Of a stretch of 64,000 bases of DNA, positions 35,431 to 47,829 are shown one piece after another. Under the pieces are notes generated by a model that did not search any database, was not told the DNA's origin, and saw only the letters and a program-made list of their open reading frames with translations. The translations under genes and the position numbers were made by a program. Source of the DNA: Oegoconia quadripuncta (lineage: Eukaryota > Arthropoda > Insecta > Lepidoptera > Autostichidae); NCBI GenBank assembly GCA_949316235.1, contig OX438747.1, positions 8,169,918 through 8,233,917 on the forward strand, read 5' to 3'. Position 1 is the first letter of the stretch; each line of letters begins with the position of its first letter.

Positions 35431-35884
35431 CTAATAGGGCTTCTCCAAGCGATGTACCTGTAATATTAAATTTTCATTTCACTTCAGTGTGATGAAATTT
35501 AGACATGAATATATACTTAGACTCATAAGTCGGTATAAATTACAGATTATGGTAGAATGCATTAGATAATGGCAACGTGCATAATTATCTATGAGTGCCC
35601 ACTAATTATAAATTGCAAACAATCTAAATGCTCATTGTAATGATTTTCGCATGATTACACAAACCCATTAATTGTTATTAGGAATTAAGTGAACCACACT
35701 AAGTATAAGCACGATATAAACCAACAGTAAAACTGTACATTGTATTTTACAGTCATTAACTATGATTGCGGTGATCTTTATTGTGTTTTTACCCGACTAT
35801 CGCGGAGCCAAAAGAAGAGTAATGTATTCACCGCTTCAGCATTGAATAAGTTCTACATTGAAAATACTTTTAAAAACAATCTTT
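35431..35884. other. Non-coding stretch, nothing recognised
   Basis: No gene or clear repeat recognised. Confidence 0.35.
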
Positions 35885-36258
35885 TAATCTCCATCGTGAT
35901 TATCACATATTATTGTAGCATAAAAACGAGTAACATAAAGTCCACCAAGAAGTTCCAGTGAGAATCTTCTGGTTCCATTATTAAACCCTTGTCATCATGT
36001 GTAATCGACAGAGCTTAAGGCAACAAAACAAACTAGGCCAAGTTCGACTATCTTGCTATTTGCCATCAGGGCGTTCCAGTCCCTACAATCCCACTCCATC
36101 ATCAGATCAGGTCGTTGATACCATAATATTGCATTGTTACCTTACATAAATATGTCAAATTTCAATGCCAGGTCAATCAGATCAGCAAGTGGTTGAAAAA
36201 TTGTTTGCAAATTTTGAAACGGACAACTCACCTACATACGAACATTGCTAGCTAAAAA
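35885..36258 (+). repeat. Dispersed repeat, copy 2 of 2
   Basis: Matches 22115-22490 over its length with scattered differences and small indels. Confidence 0.6.
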
Positions 36259-36364
36259 AAATTGATCATTTTTTAAATTCAAATTAATTGGTTTGCCTTT
36301 GTTTGAAATATGTATATATGTTACAACCTACAGCCTAAATGCTTTAGCCACGTTGAACAAAAGA

Positions 36365-36425
36365 GGTACGTACCGTACTAGTCTTCGTACTAGTCGTACT
36401 TCGTATAGATTCGTACTAGTCTTAG
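36365..36425. repeat. Short GTACTAGTC repeat cluster
   Basis: GTACTAGTC, itself nearly palindromic (ACTAGT core), occurs three times within about 45 bases with TCGTA-type spacers. Confidence 0.6.
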
Positions 36426-36439
36426 AAGCGTCATGTCGT

Positions 36440-37144
36440 CCTTGACAACTTACAGCATTCCATCGAGATGGGTATCAAATGATAGGTCTCGACGAAAAAA
36501 ATTCAAAAACGGTGTTAGTGTCTTTATAAAAAAATATCTAAATAAAATTAACAATTACGTATATTGTAGCAATAGAATCTCTTAAAAAAACTTTTAAAAC
36601 TGACTACGGCTACGAATAGCTACCTATAAAAAATCAAAATCAAGCCGAAATAATTCACTTAAGCAAATTTACTCCAATACACCAATCACAGTTGATCGAA
36701 GCGCACGGTATGCCCCAAGTTCTCGAAAAAATATTGTGTAGAGCAACAGATAAAAAAATACGACCGTTCAAAACGCTTTTTCATATTGAATCACCACACA
36801 AGCCGATTTCAGTAATTTATTTATTACTTAATTAAATATAGCTTTTATAAAATAATTGAACACCGTCAAATGTCTCTAATTTATCACAATTATTTTGTAC
36901 TCACATAGAATTTAAAAAAAAGAAATAGTGTAATACTTCATAATTCAAATACTCCAAATTATTATTAGTGTAAAGTTATTAATTAATAACTTTATAAATA
37001 ATATCTGAAATTTACGTACAAGGTGTTGTGTTAGCCAGTCTATATATTTTCTTCGGGTTCTCGCTTGCGGTAAAATCGTGCAGTCCCATATTTTTGAAAT
37101 TATTATAGGTATCTCGCTTTTCGCTATTCGCTGTTCAGTCAAAG
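36440..37144. other. Dispersed-repeat copy and unrecognised sequence
   Basis: 36440-36560 matches the split repeat at the window start. The rest is AT-rich, with no gene recognised. Confidence 0.4.
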
Positions 37145-37740
37145 TGAAATCAAAATCAAAAATGATTTTATTTCGTAAGTTATACGAATAACATTTGAAA
37201 TCGTCATGACATACAGTTATCGCTCATTCACTAGGCAGTCTCCCCAGAGAAGAACGAGCAAGAAACTCCAGGGTTGCTCTTTTTAAATAAGTCAATACAA
37301 ATACAATTTATGATTCGACAAAGAAAATAAGAATGAAATATACTGGATAATGGCGAGCGGTTCATGTCCAAGCATTCTTATCATCCAGATAGTCAGAAAT
37401 TTTATAATAGCCTTTGGCACATAGTTTCCGTTTAATGGTTGTTTTAAATTTATTTAAAGGCAAATTTTGAATGTCTACCGGAACCTTATTGTAAAAGCGT
37501 ATACATTGTCCCTTGAATCACTTAGTGACTTTGTGTAGTTGTACTCTGTTGCGATGACGTTCATCCGATGCCATGATTCCGACTTTTTGACCCTTCGAAA
37601 TGCTGTATATCACGGAATTTGTAGAGCATATAGTAATATTAGGGTTTTAAAATTGTATACGTAAGATTAGATTGGTGTCCGATAAAGTCTAAATCTGAAT
37701 ATACACTTATGAACCCAATTGTAAGCAGGTGCTAGTCTTT
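37145..37740 (-). mobile_element. LINE (Jockey/CR1-like) 3' end, longest dead copy
   Basis: Reverse orientation: the tail (plus-strand 'aaatcaaaatcaaa') is followed by the family 3' UTR ('gagaagaacgagcaagaaac') and the end of the ORF. The ORF encodes an RFYNKVPVDIQNLPLNKFK-like stretch and a YYKI-type ending in degenerate form, with further upstream reverse-transcriptase C-terminal sequence. It has several differences from 11812-12180. Confidence 0.7.
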
Positions 37741-38063
37741 TGAGCCTCGTAGAAGTATTCACGAATACGTAATATTCACGTACAGGTTATATATAATTAA
37801 AAAAAAACTATCAACTAAGAAGTTCATAGCCCAGTAATACGTATTTTTTGTGGTAACTTCCTATAATCTTAAAGTACCTGATTTTTGTAGAAGGATAGAG
37901 TACCCATCAGTAAGAGAATAGAAATGTTTTCTAACCATTCTGTAACTTGCTTTAGGTATAGTATAGGTATTCAGTTATAAAATGTACAATATTAAATTAA
38001 AGTTGCCATTGTAAACTTCATTGCAAGATCTCCTAAAATAATTTTCTAAAATTACCAGCCCTC
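37741..38063. other. Non-coding stretch, nothing recognised
   Basis: No gene recognised. Confidence 0.3.
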
Positions 38064-38365
38064 TTATTGTCTAGCTTCAATGGTAACTGTATCGCCAACT
38101 CCTTCGGAATTTAAAAATGTAAGCCTTGCTATTGATATTAAGTTCTTACCCGGTACGACCACCCTGTGGAACGGACTTCCTGCAGCGGTATTCCCGAACG
38201 AGTACGACATTGGAACTTTCAAGAAACGAGCCTACACCTTCCTCAAAGGCCGGCAACGCATCTGTGACCCTTTTGGTGTTGCGGGTATCCATGCGCGGCG
38301 GGGATTGCTTTCCATCAGGTGACCCGCATGCTCGTTTGCCGCCCTCTCATATAAAAAAAAATATT
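38064..38365 (+). mobile_element. LINE 3' end with reverse-transcriptase C-terminus
   Basis: 38080-38322 encodes the end of a non-LTR reverse-transcriptase protein ([14 protein letters not shown] near the middle, then [20 protein letters not shown]). A short 3' UTR ('gacccgcatgctcgtttgcc') and an A-rich tail follow. Another copy of the last 130 bases is at 43650-43782. It is 5'-truncated. Confidence 0.75.
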
Positions 38366-38597
38366 AAGTTAAACAAATGCTGGGTACTAATATATGAGTA
38401 TATACACTGGCAAATACAGAAATGTTATATTTTACTTTTCAAAACATTACATTTTCAAGATTATTAGAATGTCTAGCTTTGCGCTCGCGCTTATTTTATC
38501 GCGGACTCTTATCTCATCTTAACTCATGTCAGCTTATCTTAGGAAAGCAATCTCTAGATTGAGATCGAGCCTCACTCTCAATACTTGTTACTTTGAT

Positions 38598-39169
38598 ACT
38601 GTTACGGTAAAAAATTTGCTTAGCTAGACATAATTCAGAACCGACTTATATAATTCCTATCTCATAGAGGTATGTTAGAGATGTAATTTTGAATAATTAA
38701 GCCTAAAATAAACGAGCACTTGGTCTAGTTTTTTTTAGAAAATCTTATTTTTAATTTGTATCTTAATAACAATAAATACTAACGGATATTTAATTAAGTA
38801 GACTTTTGTTAAACACAATTAACTTATTGATGGACAAAAAACAAAGCATGTTATAGTTAGGCATGCATGTGTTTTAGCTGAAAATGTCGTCGAGCTGCAT
38901 TGCTTAAGAAATAAAAATGAGAATAAATGTTTTGGAAAGATAATTTCCCTAAATGTTTTGAATTTAAAGAAATACCCATCAATTGAGCATTTTTTTTTAA
39001 TGAAACACATTTTTCAGCTTTAGCTTATTTAGTTACTGACTTAGTACATGCATTTCTTACAAATGCTTAATTTTTAGCAATTGTTACTTACATTTACAAC
39101 ACTTTATTAAATGTTTCAAGAAAATCGCGGTTATTCGTTTTTCCGAGGTCAAACCGTAATTTCCCTGGG
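38598..39169. mobile_element. MITE with CCCAGGG terminal repeat, inverted copy
   Basis: Reverse complement of 34958-35430 over most of its length ('agacataattcagaaccgac', 'ttatagttaggcatgcat', 'atacccatcaattgagca'). The right end is intact (reads CCCAGGGAAATTACGG in reverse). The left terminal repeat is cut at 'acggtaaaaaa'. It holds about 80 bases missing from the other copy. Confidence 0.75.
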
Positions 39170-40599
39170 TTATTCACTTCACTTGTAACTAACAATGTAA
39201 TCAAATCTTAAAAGTAATTTAAACTTACTATTGAAATGAAATTGTTTGTATATCTAATTCCGATGACAATACTATAATTTGGTATCTTGGAGCTGATCTG
39301 ATGATGGAACCAGGAGGTGGCTGATGAAACTCTTCAGTGGCTACTAGTAAACCTCCCGAGTTTACACTCATATGAGTCGTTTTGACGAGTCCAATATATT
39401 ACACTTGGTGTCGACGATCTGATGATGGAGCCAAGAGATGGATGGTGGAAATGTAGCGTGTTTTTTTTTAGTTTTTTTAAACTACATATTATATTAGTGT
39501 GGATTAGAATAGGTCTTGTTGCATTTTTGCAAAATTGAAATCGATCACCAATGACTTGAATATCGATACCACCACCACGAGGCTCAGTGCTGATTGGTGG
39601 ACATTTACCTGTCTGCACATGCCGTCCAATCTTCGTTTTCAGTGGCTACGAGTAAACCCCTCGAATGTGGGCTCATGTGATTCGTATCTTGACTTCAATA
39701 TATGTTGGACTAAAAACACGCTTTGTGTAATAATTCGTATTTCTAGTTTTTAACTACATATTTTTAGAGTGAAGTTCCTCAGTCGCCTTTTATAATACCC
39801 ACGGGAAGAGACGAATTGGTTCAATTACTGAAGCCGAAACGAAAGATTCAACATTTGCCGATAAATATAGATTGGAACCGCGTCTGTTTATATTTATTCT
39901 AATATATTGACCTAAGCAATGTTCACGACCATAATACGTCGCGTCGGTCCTCGTCCGATCCAAAATAAATATGGTTACAGATTTGTTTTTCTGGGTGCTG
40001 ACGATAAATCGGCAGGGTTTGCATTATTTGCATGGGATCGAAGGTTTTCCTCAAAGTTGACACACGGGCGCAGTATTTCGGAGCAAACTGTTCACTTTGA
40101 TACATTTAATGGAATGACAAATAATCTTCACAAAACACACAATAGGTAAGTTCACAATATATATGTATACGTGTGTTTACAACGGGATCAATTTAAAAAG
40201 GCAAAAATCTGATGTTTTTTGAAAAATACAATTTCGTAAAGTTATGGTGTTATAAATATGTCTACCGAATCACAACAAATTTCCGCTTTATGGCACTCAT
40301 TCATAATTTGCGAGTAAAATAACTGTGACAGACAGATGGACATGCCGAAACTATGAGGATTATTATGTCCTATCAAAAGAGGAAAGTAAAATAGTGTGTG
40401 CTGTCAAGGAAGTCTCTCGTTTTGATTGCTGAGTGCGCGGGCGCGTTGTCGTGGTGAAGCAGCAGCCCGCGGAGTCGCTTGTTGTTCGCAGCAGTGAAAA
40501 CTTGTGGCAACCATTTGGTATATACTATTCAACATTGATGCTGCTTTGATTCCGTAGAGGTACTGAAACCAAGTACTCAGTCAAAATGAAAAAAAATTG
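39170..40599. repeat. Non-coding stretch with a local repeat
   Basis: 39330-39400 and 39635-39715 repeat 'cagtggctac-agtaaacc', then 'tcatrtgagtcgt/ttcgta', 'ccaatatat/caatatatg'. This suggests an unclassified element with internal copies. 40318-40385 is the 'gacagacagatggacatgcc' repeat. No gene. Confidence 0.35.
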
Positions 40600-41190
40600 C
40601 GATCAATATCTTCCCCGCTAGAACTTTGGTAGGCGTTGGTTAGTTTTCAAACATCCAAAATGTCGACTGGCGCTTCGTTTCTGGATCGTATTGATAAACC
40701 CAAAAATCTGTAATGATATCACAAACACGCCGGGACGAAACTCCTTCAAATTTATTAATTATGTCATGGCACCATTCCGCGCGGGCCTGCTTCAGTACAT
40801 CGGTAAGGTTATGCGGCACCCGGCGTGAAACATTCCTTCTTACACGAAGATGTGTAAAGAATTTCGTGAACGCTTTCCGATCCAATCTGCAAGTAGGTGT
40901 TGAATTTCCTGATAAATTAGCCTATTTTCTTTGATTAAACTTTTCACGGCTAGCACGTTTTGTTCCGTAAGCCGTCAAAGGGCGACCACCTTCCTTCTTC
41001 ATCCCTCAAAGTTAGTCGACCACGTTTAAATTCATTATTCCAGCGGTACATAAGGAAGGAAGTGCTTTAGACGGACCTTCGTAACTAAATACTATTTGAA
41101 GTCTATCACACGATTCTTCCGGTTTTAAGCGACATTTGAAATCATAAAAAATCATCGCCCGAAAATGTTCGCGACGACGCAGCTCCATTT
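40600..41190 (-). pseudogene. Mariner-family transposase relic
   Basis: From an ATG at 41188 the minus strand encodes MELRRREHFRAMIFYDFKCR and then LKPEESCDRLQ, the typical N-terminus of mariner transposases. After frame changes near 41040 it continues in degraded form (FKRGRLTLRDEEGR), and then (40885-40640) RRVPHNLTD, RAEWCHDIINKF and WVYQYDPETKRQSTFW. The last block is the mariner motif around the first catalytic Asp (usually GDESW), but here GDES is replaced by a non-matching sequence, so the catalytic residue is lost. The C-terminal half with the other acidic residues is missing, and terminal inverted repeats are not evident. It is a dead, 3'-truncated copy. Confidence 0.85.
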
Positions 41191-42080
41191 TTTAAAGAGA
41201 CTCGATAATGTCATTAGCTTGTAAAAAGTGTGGAGGGATATTTTGAAATTACAATGTTCCTATTTTTACTTATAATTAATCCTGTTTTTAAAGTAAATTA
41301 TTTGTTACGTAAAACTTCAGCGTGGCCTGGTATATCTCCATATTGGGTTGTCTGCATATAATAATAATGTTATTTATATTCTACCGTAAATAATTACAAC
41401 AAGACCACAATCAATTATTGTTATTCAATTCTCAAAGACCAAGGTTATGTCACCTTAATCTTTGATATTGAATTATCCTTATCTCTTCATTTCCATGCTG
41501 TGATGTTATTCAGGCTTGGAGCAGATATCTCTAAGTACCTTTACTTTAACCAATGTGCATTTGTTACTATATGTTCTTTAAAACCTTGACTCTTAAAATA
41601 TATAAGTATTAAGGTCTAAAATTGATTGTCCACCAATACAGTTATGGTAAGTATTAACTGTCGGCGTTATCTGTGTCCCGTTCAGAGACAGCTCGAATGG
41701 TGATGTTGGAATATATGTTCGTAGGTACCTCTTATATTCAACTGAGCGACCCAGCAATACCTATCTCATTTTATTTAAAAATAATATGTTTATAAAAGAT
41801 TATTATACTGAGATTTCAGCGGACAGTGTGCCACTTTCACTGTGTCAGCAGGTGGGCTGGGTGGTTACCTCGCTCATCAATTTGTCTTTATAAATCCAGT
41901 ATTCCGTTTGTGGCAATATTTTAAAATATTTATGGCAATTAGATGCTTTATCCGGGTCATAACTGAGGTTGTCGATATGTCCTCTCCAATTAACTTTAGT
42001 AGATACCAGGCATAACTATTTCCTGACGGCAATAGGGCATAGATCCAGTTATTTCTTTTCGTTTATGAGAAAAAAAGGTA
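41191..42080. other. Non-coding stretch, nothing recognised
   Basis: No gene or confident repeat. Confidence 0.35.
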
Positions 42081-42268
42081 CTCGTATTGCCTAACTGGGA
42101 ATCACAAACTGCGATAGGCCTTCTATATATTATAGTTGTCATCGCATGGACATCAGTGAATACCTACCATTATACTCGTATTGCCTAACTGCGAATCACA
42201 AACTGCGATAGGCCTTCTATATATTATAGTTGTCATCGCATGGACATCAGTGAATACCTACCATTTAT
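42081..42268. repeat. 94-bp tandem duplication
   Basis: Two nearly identical units (42081-42174 and 42175-42268) starting 'ctcgtattgcctaactg'. The visible difference is ggga versus gcga near the start. Confidence 0.85.
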
Positions 42269-42269
42269 T

Positions 42270-42440
42270 ACCCGACTGCCTAAGGAAGAAGAGCAATGTT
42301 TTTAGAGTGTATGTGTGTAGGTATATATTATTTCTATGTTACCGTTTGAAGCCTAAACGGCTCGAAGTGTATGGTGTCGTTAGATTTGTCTTGAGCCCTG
42401 GAGTGTCATAGGATACATTTTGTAGTAAAAAATCCAACAT
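42270..42440 (+). repeat. Dispersed repeat, 'acccgactgcct' family
   Basis: 'acccgactgcctaaggaag', 'gcctaaacggctcgaagtg', 'ggagtgtcataggatacatt'. This is the uninterrupted relative of the repeats at 22585, 25625 and 27700. Unclassified. Confidence 0.6.
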
Positions 42441-43649
42441 GACGCCTGTGAAATGCAAAATGCTTTGGTCTTTAAACTTATATTTTCATGTACATCGAAA
42501 CATCTGTTACATCGAAAAACGAGTATCACTATAGGCCAATTTTTATGAAATATTTATTATATGACTACTCAAAAATTATGTGTTCAGGATTTACGTGTAT
42601 AACTACCCACTTTTGTTCCTTATTCATCTTATATCTTGGAAAAAAATAATATTATTTTATAATGAATGAGCATTGTTGACAACTACTTACTACGTTCCTG
42701 TTCTCACACCTGCTCTACGGTCACCATCTCTGGATTTTCGTCTTTGCATGTACTTATATATAAAACCTCAGGAAAAAAGTAAATGTAAAAGATTCGTAGC
42801 AGTGTCTGAACACGGACTTGTCGCGAGGCGCCAAACAGATTAGTTGTCCACGATCGACTTCGAGTAATTTGTTATGGGACTAATAAAGACTTTAATTAAC
42901 CAATTAGCATTAAACACACGTGTGAGTGAGACGATTAAAATCAACATTGAAAGCGAAAGCATGTAAACGAATCAGATTAAAGATATCGATAAAGTAGTGG
43001 TAATATCGGAGTAAAACCGAACAAATCAAAACCTACTTCGGTTGAAAAAACAATACATTCCATCACGTCCACTAAATCGAAAATTCTCACAGAATTGAAC
43101 ATTTAATCATACGAATGGATATAATGCGATTCAAACGATTTATTTTCCATGTAAGCACATCACGTACGATCTAAATGATTGGTCAGAGAGCCGAAAAATA
43201 TACCGAAATGGCTCCTATTAGCCTACGATCGGATCATTCGATATAAATCGTACGAAATCGATTCGTATCGAGAATAAACACTACAATTAAGCGGGTCGTT
43301 GCAGCTGTTAGATATACGATCGGCGTCATCCACTAAAATAATATGACACAGCCATTTCTGAATCTTTTTCACGTACCAAAAAGGAAAACTATCGATGTAG
43401 CAGTGTTATTAAGTAGAGATTGCAACAAAAGTAGTTAAGGAAAAAGAAAACAGTTAATAAATAAATAAGAAATTCGTTCTCAGGTTAAGAATTTCCGAAT
43501 CGCTTCGCTTTGGCGTTCGTTATTTTTATGTCTGTTAATAAAAACTGAAATAGGCCTATAGACCGACTGTTTTTGGTTTTGTCACTTTTTACAAGCTTTT
43601 TAATATTCATTCGTTATTATAGGGAGTAACTTTTGGAAACGCTCGATTG
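42441..43649. other. Non-coding stretch, nothing recognised
   Basis: Mostly AT-rich; 42890-43330 has mixed composition without repeats. No gene recognised. Confidence 0.35.
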
Positions 43650-43782
43650 CCTCCTACACCTTCCTCAAAGGCCGGCAACGCATCTGTGACCCTTTTGGTG
43701 TTACGGGTGTCCATGGGCGACGGTGATTGCTTTCCATAGGTGACCCGCATGCCCGTTTGCCGCCCACTCATATAAAAAAAAA
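43650..43782 (+). mobile_element. LINE 3'-end fragment
   Basis: Near-identical to 38230-38365 ([14 protein letters not shown] coding end, 'gacccgcatgcccgtttgcc', A-rich tail). Heavily 5'-truncated. Confidence 0.75.
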
Positions 43783-46700
43783 ACTGTTTTCAGGCATAAA
43801 TACCTAAGAAAAAAGATTATTCGCTTACAAATTAGAAAATATTTTCTCTAATCATTCTAAAATTGCAAAATAAGACTTCGAAAATTATATTGATCCATTT
43901 GAAAGATAGACAAGTCGTTTTTACCCGACTGCCCCAGGTTTGTATGTATGTAGATTACTATTGTCTTCCTTGACTATGGTTCCTTGGCGAAAGTTGTTCG
44001 TAATCAAGAGTGGCGACACCAGTTAATGGGGATTACGCGAATTTAAATTCACCCTGTATAATATAGTCGAATCGATAACGTCTTCATTTTTATAAGTCGG
44101 TTAAATCGGGAAATAAATTGTCGAATGTGTTGTCAATGTGTTAGAGTTAAATATTGCCTATTTTAATGACCTGCACTAAATTGTCTCCATTTTCGGAAAA
44201 AAATAGGCAAGTAGTTATCAATTTAAAATGTCAACAACCAGTTTACTTAAGACGTAATCGATTACATAGATATTTTTTAGATATTTCAACCACTCTTAGG
44301 ATTTAGATGATGATGATTTGGTATAGGGGTGGTATGGTATTGAAATCTGAGTATGGGTTGGATTTGCATGAAATTACCCCGCGCATTTCCATCGTCGGAA
44401 TACTAGGCCCGGGTAGGGTATCCAGCCCTTCTTTGTCGACATATGAACATTCGCACTAAAAGTTCGCTTCTTCATTCATAAGGCGAACTGCTACATCACT
44501 AGTAGCATGACAGGAGCGATAAACGTTTATGTCGCGCCAGACAAATTTGTCCTGCACATTCACCTGGATGAAATATACAACTATCCCACTCTCACTGCTA
44601 CGAGCGACATACGATGTCACGCTACATTACATGCGATTTACACAAACGTGCTTCTGACGAAACTTATTTCAAGTTTCAGGTATATAATGAATATACAATT
44701 TATTAGAGAAAAAAAAATCACAAATAAAAAACTAGCCCCAAGTCTCTGGTTGGTGGAATGGTACCCAGAAGGCTGGCCGCGTTGCCTCGCTGTATAGCAA
44801 GGCTGATTCTTTGACCAAAGTATTTGTTTATAATAAATAACATTGTAAATAAATAAATATGCCATTAAATAGTGGAACGCTGCTAACCCTACAAGGTAGG
44901 GATCAACAGCAGACATTGTAAGTGGTTACTCATGCTTTCAGAGCCTATAATTTGACAATATTTTGTGTCATTTGGACTTTATTATTACTTATGCCATTAC
45001 ACGTCTGTGGATATAACGTTAATACACGAACATCGCAGCCGCGGGGGCGATTAAGGGCGCACTAACCACAGGGTTCCCTAATTCAATATTAAAAGCATCC
45101 TACGACGTGATCGGCAACTAATAATAGTCTAATTTGAAGAAATGTCCCTGAGAAAATGTCGGAATGTCATCCTATTCCTTCAAACTTTTTTATTAAGGAT
45201 AAAACCCATTTAGAATTACTGTGTTTATGATCTCTAATTTTGTCTAATATTTCAAATAATATGGTTGAATCACCCATAAACAGGGTGTCGGCTCTTGGTA
45301 TACGCATTTACGTACATTCGATTATTAATTGTAATTTGCTTTAAAAATAAAACCGAGCACGTACCAAATAAACAAATTATCGAAGTGCGGTTTCTAGGGA
45401 GGTCTGTATCTAGCCGTCTGTAAATGGAGACGTCGTTTGTGTGCAGAGCGGTGGCTCGGCAGCTCATAATGCAGCAGGGCTGGGGCAGGGCGGGTCCCAG
45501 CCCATGCATACTAACGCGCCCCGTAATAAGTAGCCTGATTTCATGTTTATCCCTATTCCCAGCCATCCCTGCTCTCCCTTCGTAAGTACTTACCGTGCTT
45601 ATTTACTGTAAAGATATGAATAACTATTGGAATTCGTTTTCCGTATAGGATAGGAAACCGGCAATAGTGTAATAATAAAACCAATTACGCCATGAAAACT
45701 TTTTAACAATGGAACATAAATTAGCGTTATTGAGCGCAAGGCGGATGTTTATCGCGACCCTGTCTAATGTAGAAATAAATATTGTCATTAAAAAAAGAAC
45801 GCAACAAAACGGTCATACATGCCAGACAATTTTTTTGCTGATAAATAACATTTAATGTGCGTTTGATGCTGAATTAAATTCCTATTGTCGTTGTGGACCA
45901 TTATTTTATTAATAGCATTATAAATGGAGTTGGATTGTCATAGGATCGGATAATGAGGAGGTTTTTGTCATCTGTCCTTTGCCATTACGTGATTACATGG
46001 AGGGAGGCCCTGTGGCCATGTCTTCTGTCCCGCTCCCGACACGCTCCGTGTCGCCCGCGCAGCCAATCACGAGATGTCATTCACGTGCTTTGATAGTTTA
46101 GATTAAGTAACCGTATATTTGGGAAACACTGGAAACCACTAATGCGTAGAACTGGGTATAATGAGGTATAAACTGATAGTCAGGGAGTAACTTTGAAAGT
46201 TTCACAAAATGACGATGGGAGTTAATATTATACGAATAGTTTTGTACCTATTGTATTGCATTATGATAACCGTGTTCAGTTATGACTATTTACCGCTAAA
46301 ACGACAATGGCTGCGCCGTGCGCGGGCGGACGCGAGCGGTCCACCAGCTGAGCGCGCGCGCATCGTTGCGTAAAAAGCACTAAGCCGAGAGCCGGCCGCT
46401 ACTTAATGAAGATAATGAGACCATCATCGTTTACAGAAGTAAGTTTAATTAACGTAAAAAAGCGCGTTTACTCTAACCGCCAGCTTATCGCGCCCATCTT
46501 GCCACTTATAATGACTTTTGTTCATTATTTTGTTGCGCGCTCTACGTGTCTGTGCCGTTTCCGGTCGCGCGGTGCCTCTAAACAGCAATTTTATGGTTAT
46601 GTGACTATTTGATTTTATATGTGCACTCGTATGAGTTTCAATTCGAAAATCAGATTAATTAATTTAAACACAGATGTATGTTGTTAGATAACGTCGTGTG

Positions 46701-46984
46701 GAAATTTGGATTAAATATAATTAGTTTAATTACTGTAAAATTTTATGGATTTTACTTTAACTGTTGTACACAATTTAACTATCTAACCTAGGTTACGATT
46801 TCCATATATAACCCATTTAATAAATACATTTTTAATGGTAAGTAACTACAATTAAAGCAATATTCATAACATTTTGCAGTAGGCTAATTAAATTAAGTAT
46901 GTAATATTTACATATAAATTGCAGATACCTATAACCTATCGCTCACCCTTAATGATAACCTCTTAAGCTCAAATTTTTTTTTAT
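43783..46984. promoter_or_regulatory. Non-coding stretch with GC-richer blocks
   Basis: No gene recognised. 45390-45570, 45980-46090 and 46290-46420 are GC-richer, non-repetitive and carry CGCG-rich words. They could be conserved regulatory DNA or distant promoter sequence, but nothing in them proves it. ORFs such as 44507-44797 have no recognisable domain. Confidence 0.2.
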
Positions 46985-47165
46985 TTTATGGTTAACAGGA
47001 TACGCATTTGACCACAATCTCACTTGATGGGAAGTGATGATGTGGCCGAAGATGAAGCACGCGATCTCAGTAGATGCCTATTCACCCTGCTCTTGAAGAT
47101 CCCAAGGTTGTGGGATTCAGGAAAGACTGACGCCGGAAGGGAGTTCCATGCCATATTATTAACAG
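46985..47165 (-). mobile_element. LINE 3' end (reverse-transcriptase C-terminus)
   Basis: The reverse complement encodes AWNSLPASVFPESHNLGIFK then SRVNRHLLRSRA and, soon after, a stop. The 3' UTR 'catcaagtgagattgtggtc' and an A-rich tail (plus-strand T run at 46974-46985) follow. It is related to 9975-10690 but without that copy's frameshift. Confidence 0.75.
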
Positions 47166-47439
47166 TAACCATTTGCATTTTATGTTTCAGTGCAAGATAG
47201 AAAATAACGACATATTATTTAATCGATTACAGAATAGTACGGAACAGAGTTAGTTTCTTGTAGTCAGTATGGCTCGATTATTATAAGATTGTATTATCGT
47301 TTTTTCCATTGATTTTTTTTTAATTTTGTGCCCTTAAATGTGTATATTACTTAGGAGTTAATACCGACTTGGGGAGTCGACTGTACTATAGGGTTATCTC
47401 AAATCTCATAATTACCTATTAATCATACCTATAGGTCAG

Positions 47440-47625
47440 TCAGTAAATATCCCACTGCAGAGATATAGGCCTTCCCACATATTGAGGGAGTATGACTCAT
47501 ACTGTGTGGGTCATAGTCCGCCACGCTGGCCCACTGCGGGTTGGGGACTTCACACGCCTGGGGATCGAACCTGGACTCCCAAATTGGGAGACCGTGTCTC
47601 CTCCGCTGAGCCACCAACCCTACAC
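47440..47625 (-). mobile_element. tRNA-derived SINE (family 3), internally shortened
   Basis: It matches 8853-9170 ('taaatatcccactgcagag', 'ccgccacgctggcccactgc', 'cccaaattgggagaccgtg') but lacks the middle roughly 80 bases. Confidence 0.65.
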
Positions 47626-47658
47626 TGAGAGAAAAAAGCTACGTAAATCTTGAACGCA

Positions 47659-47812
47659 CTTACGTACATAAGGATAAAAATGCACCACTCGTAGGGATGT
47701 AGCCGCGCACATGTCGAGGAATGAACAAGCAATACGTAACCCGCTACATTACCATCGGCATGGACGCGGCTACGTACTACGAGTGGTATATTTTTATCCT
47801 TATGTACGTAAG
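47659..47812. repeat. Short inverted-repeat element (36-bp arms)
   Basis: Left arm 47659-47694 starts CTTACGTACATAAGGATAAA. The right arm 47777-47812 is its reverse complement with one or two mismatches. Inner TAGCCGCG/CGCGGCTA words extend the pairing. It stands directly beside the 85-bp satellite array and shares its TACGTA-rich texture. Confidence 0.75.
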
Positions 47813-47829
47813 GGCCCTCATGAAGTAAG

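Noticed and set aside
34958..39169. The inverted pair read as terminal repeats of one 4.2-kb transposon
   Set aside because: Each arm has, or had, its own CCCAGGG terminal repeats, and the segment between contains unrelated repeats. Two separate MITE insertions are simpler.
44507..44797. 96-codon plus-strand ORF
   Set aside because: No domain, signal peptide or repeat support; a small LINE-like piece may lie at its end but I could not confirm it.
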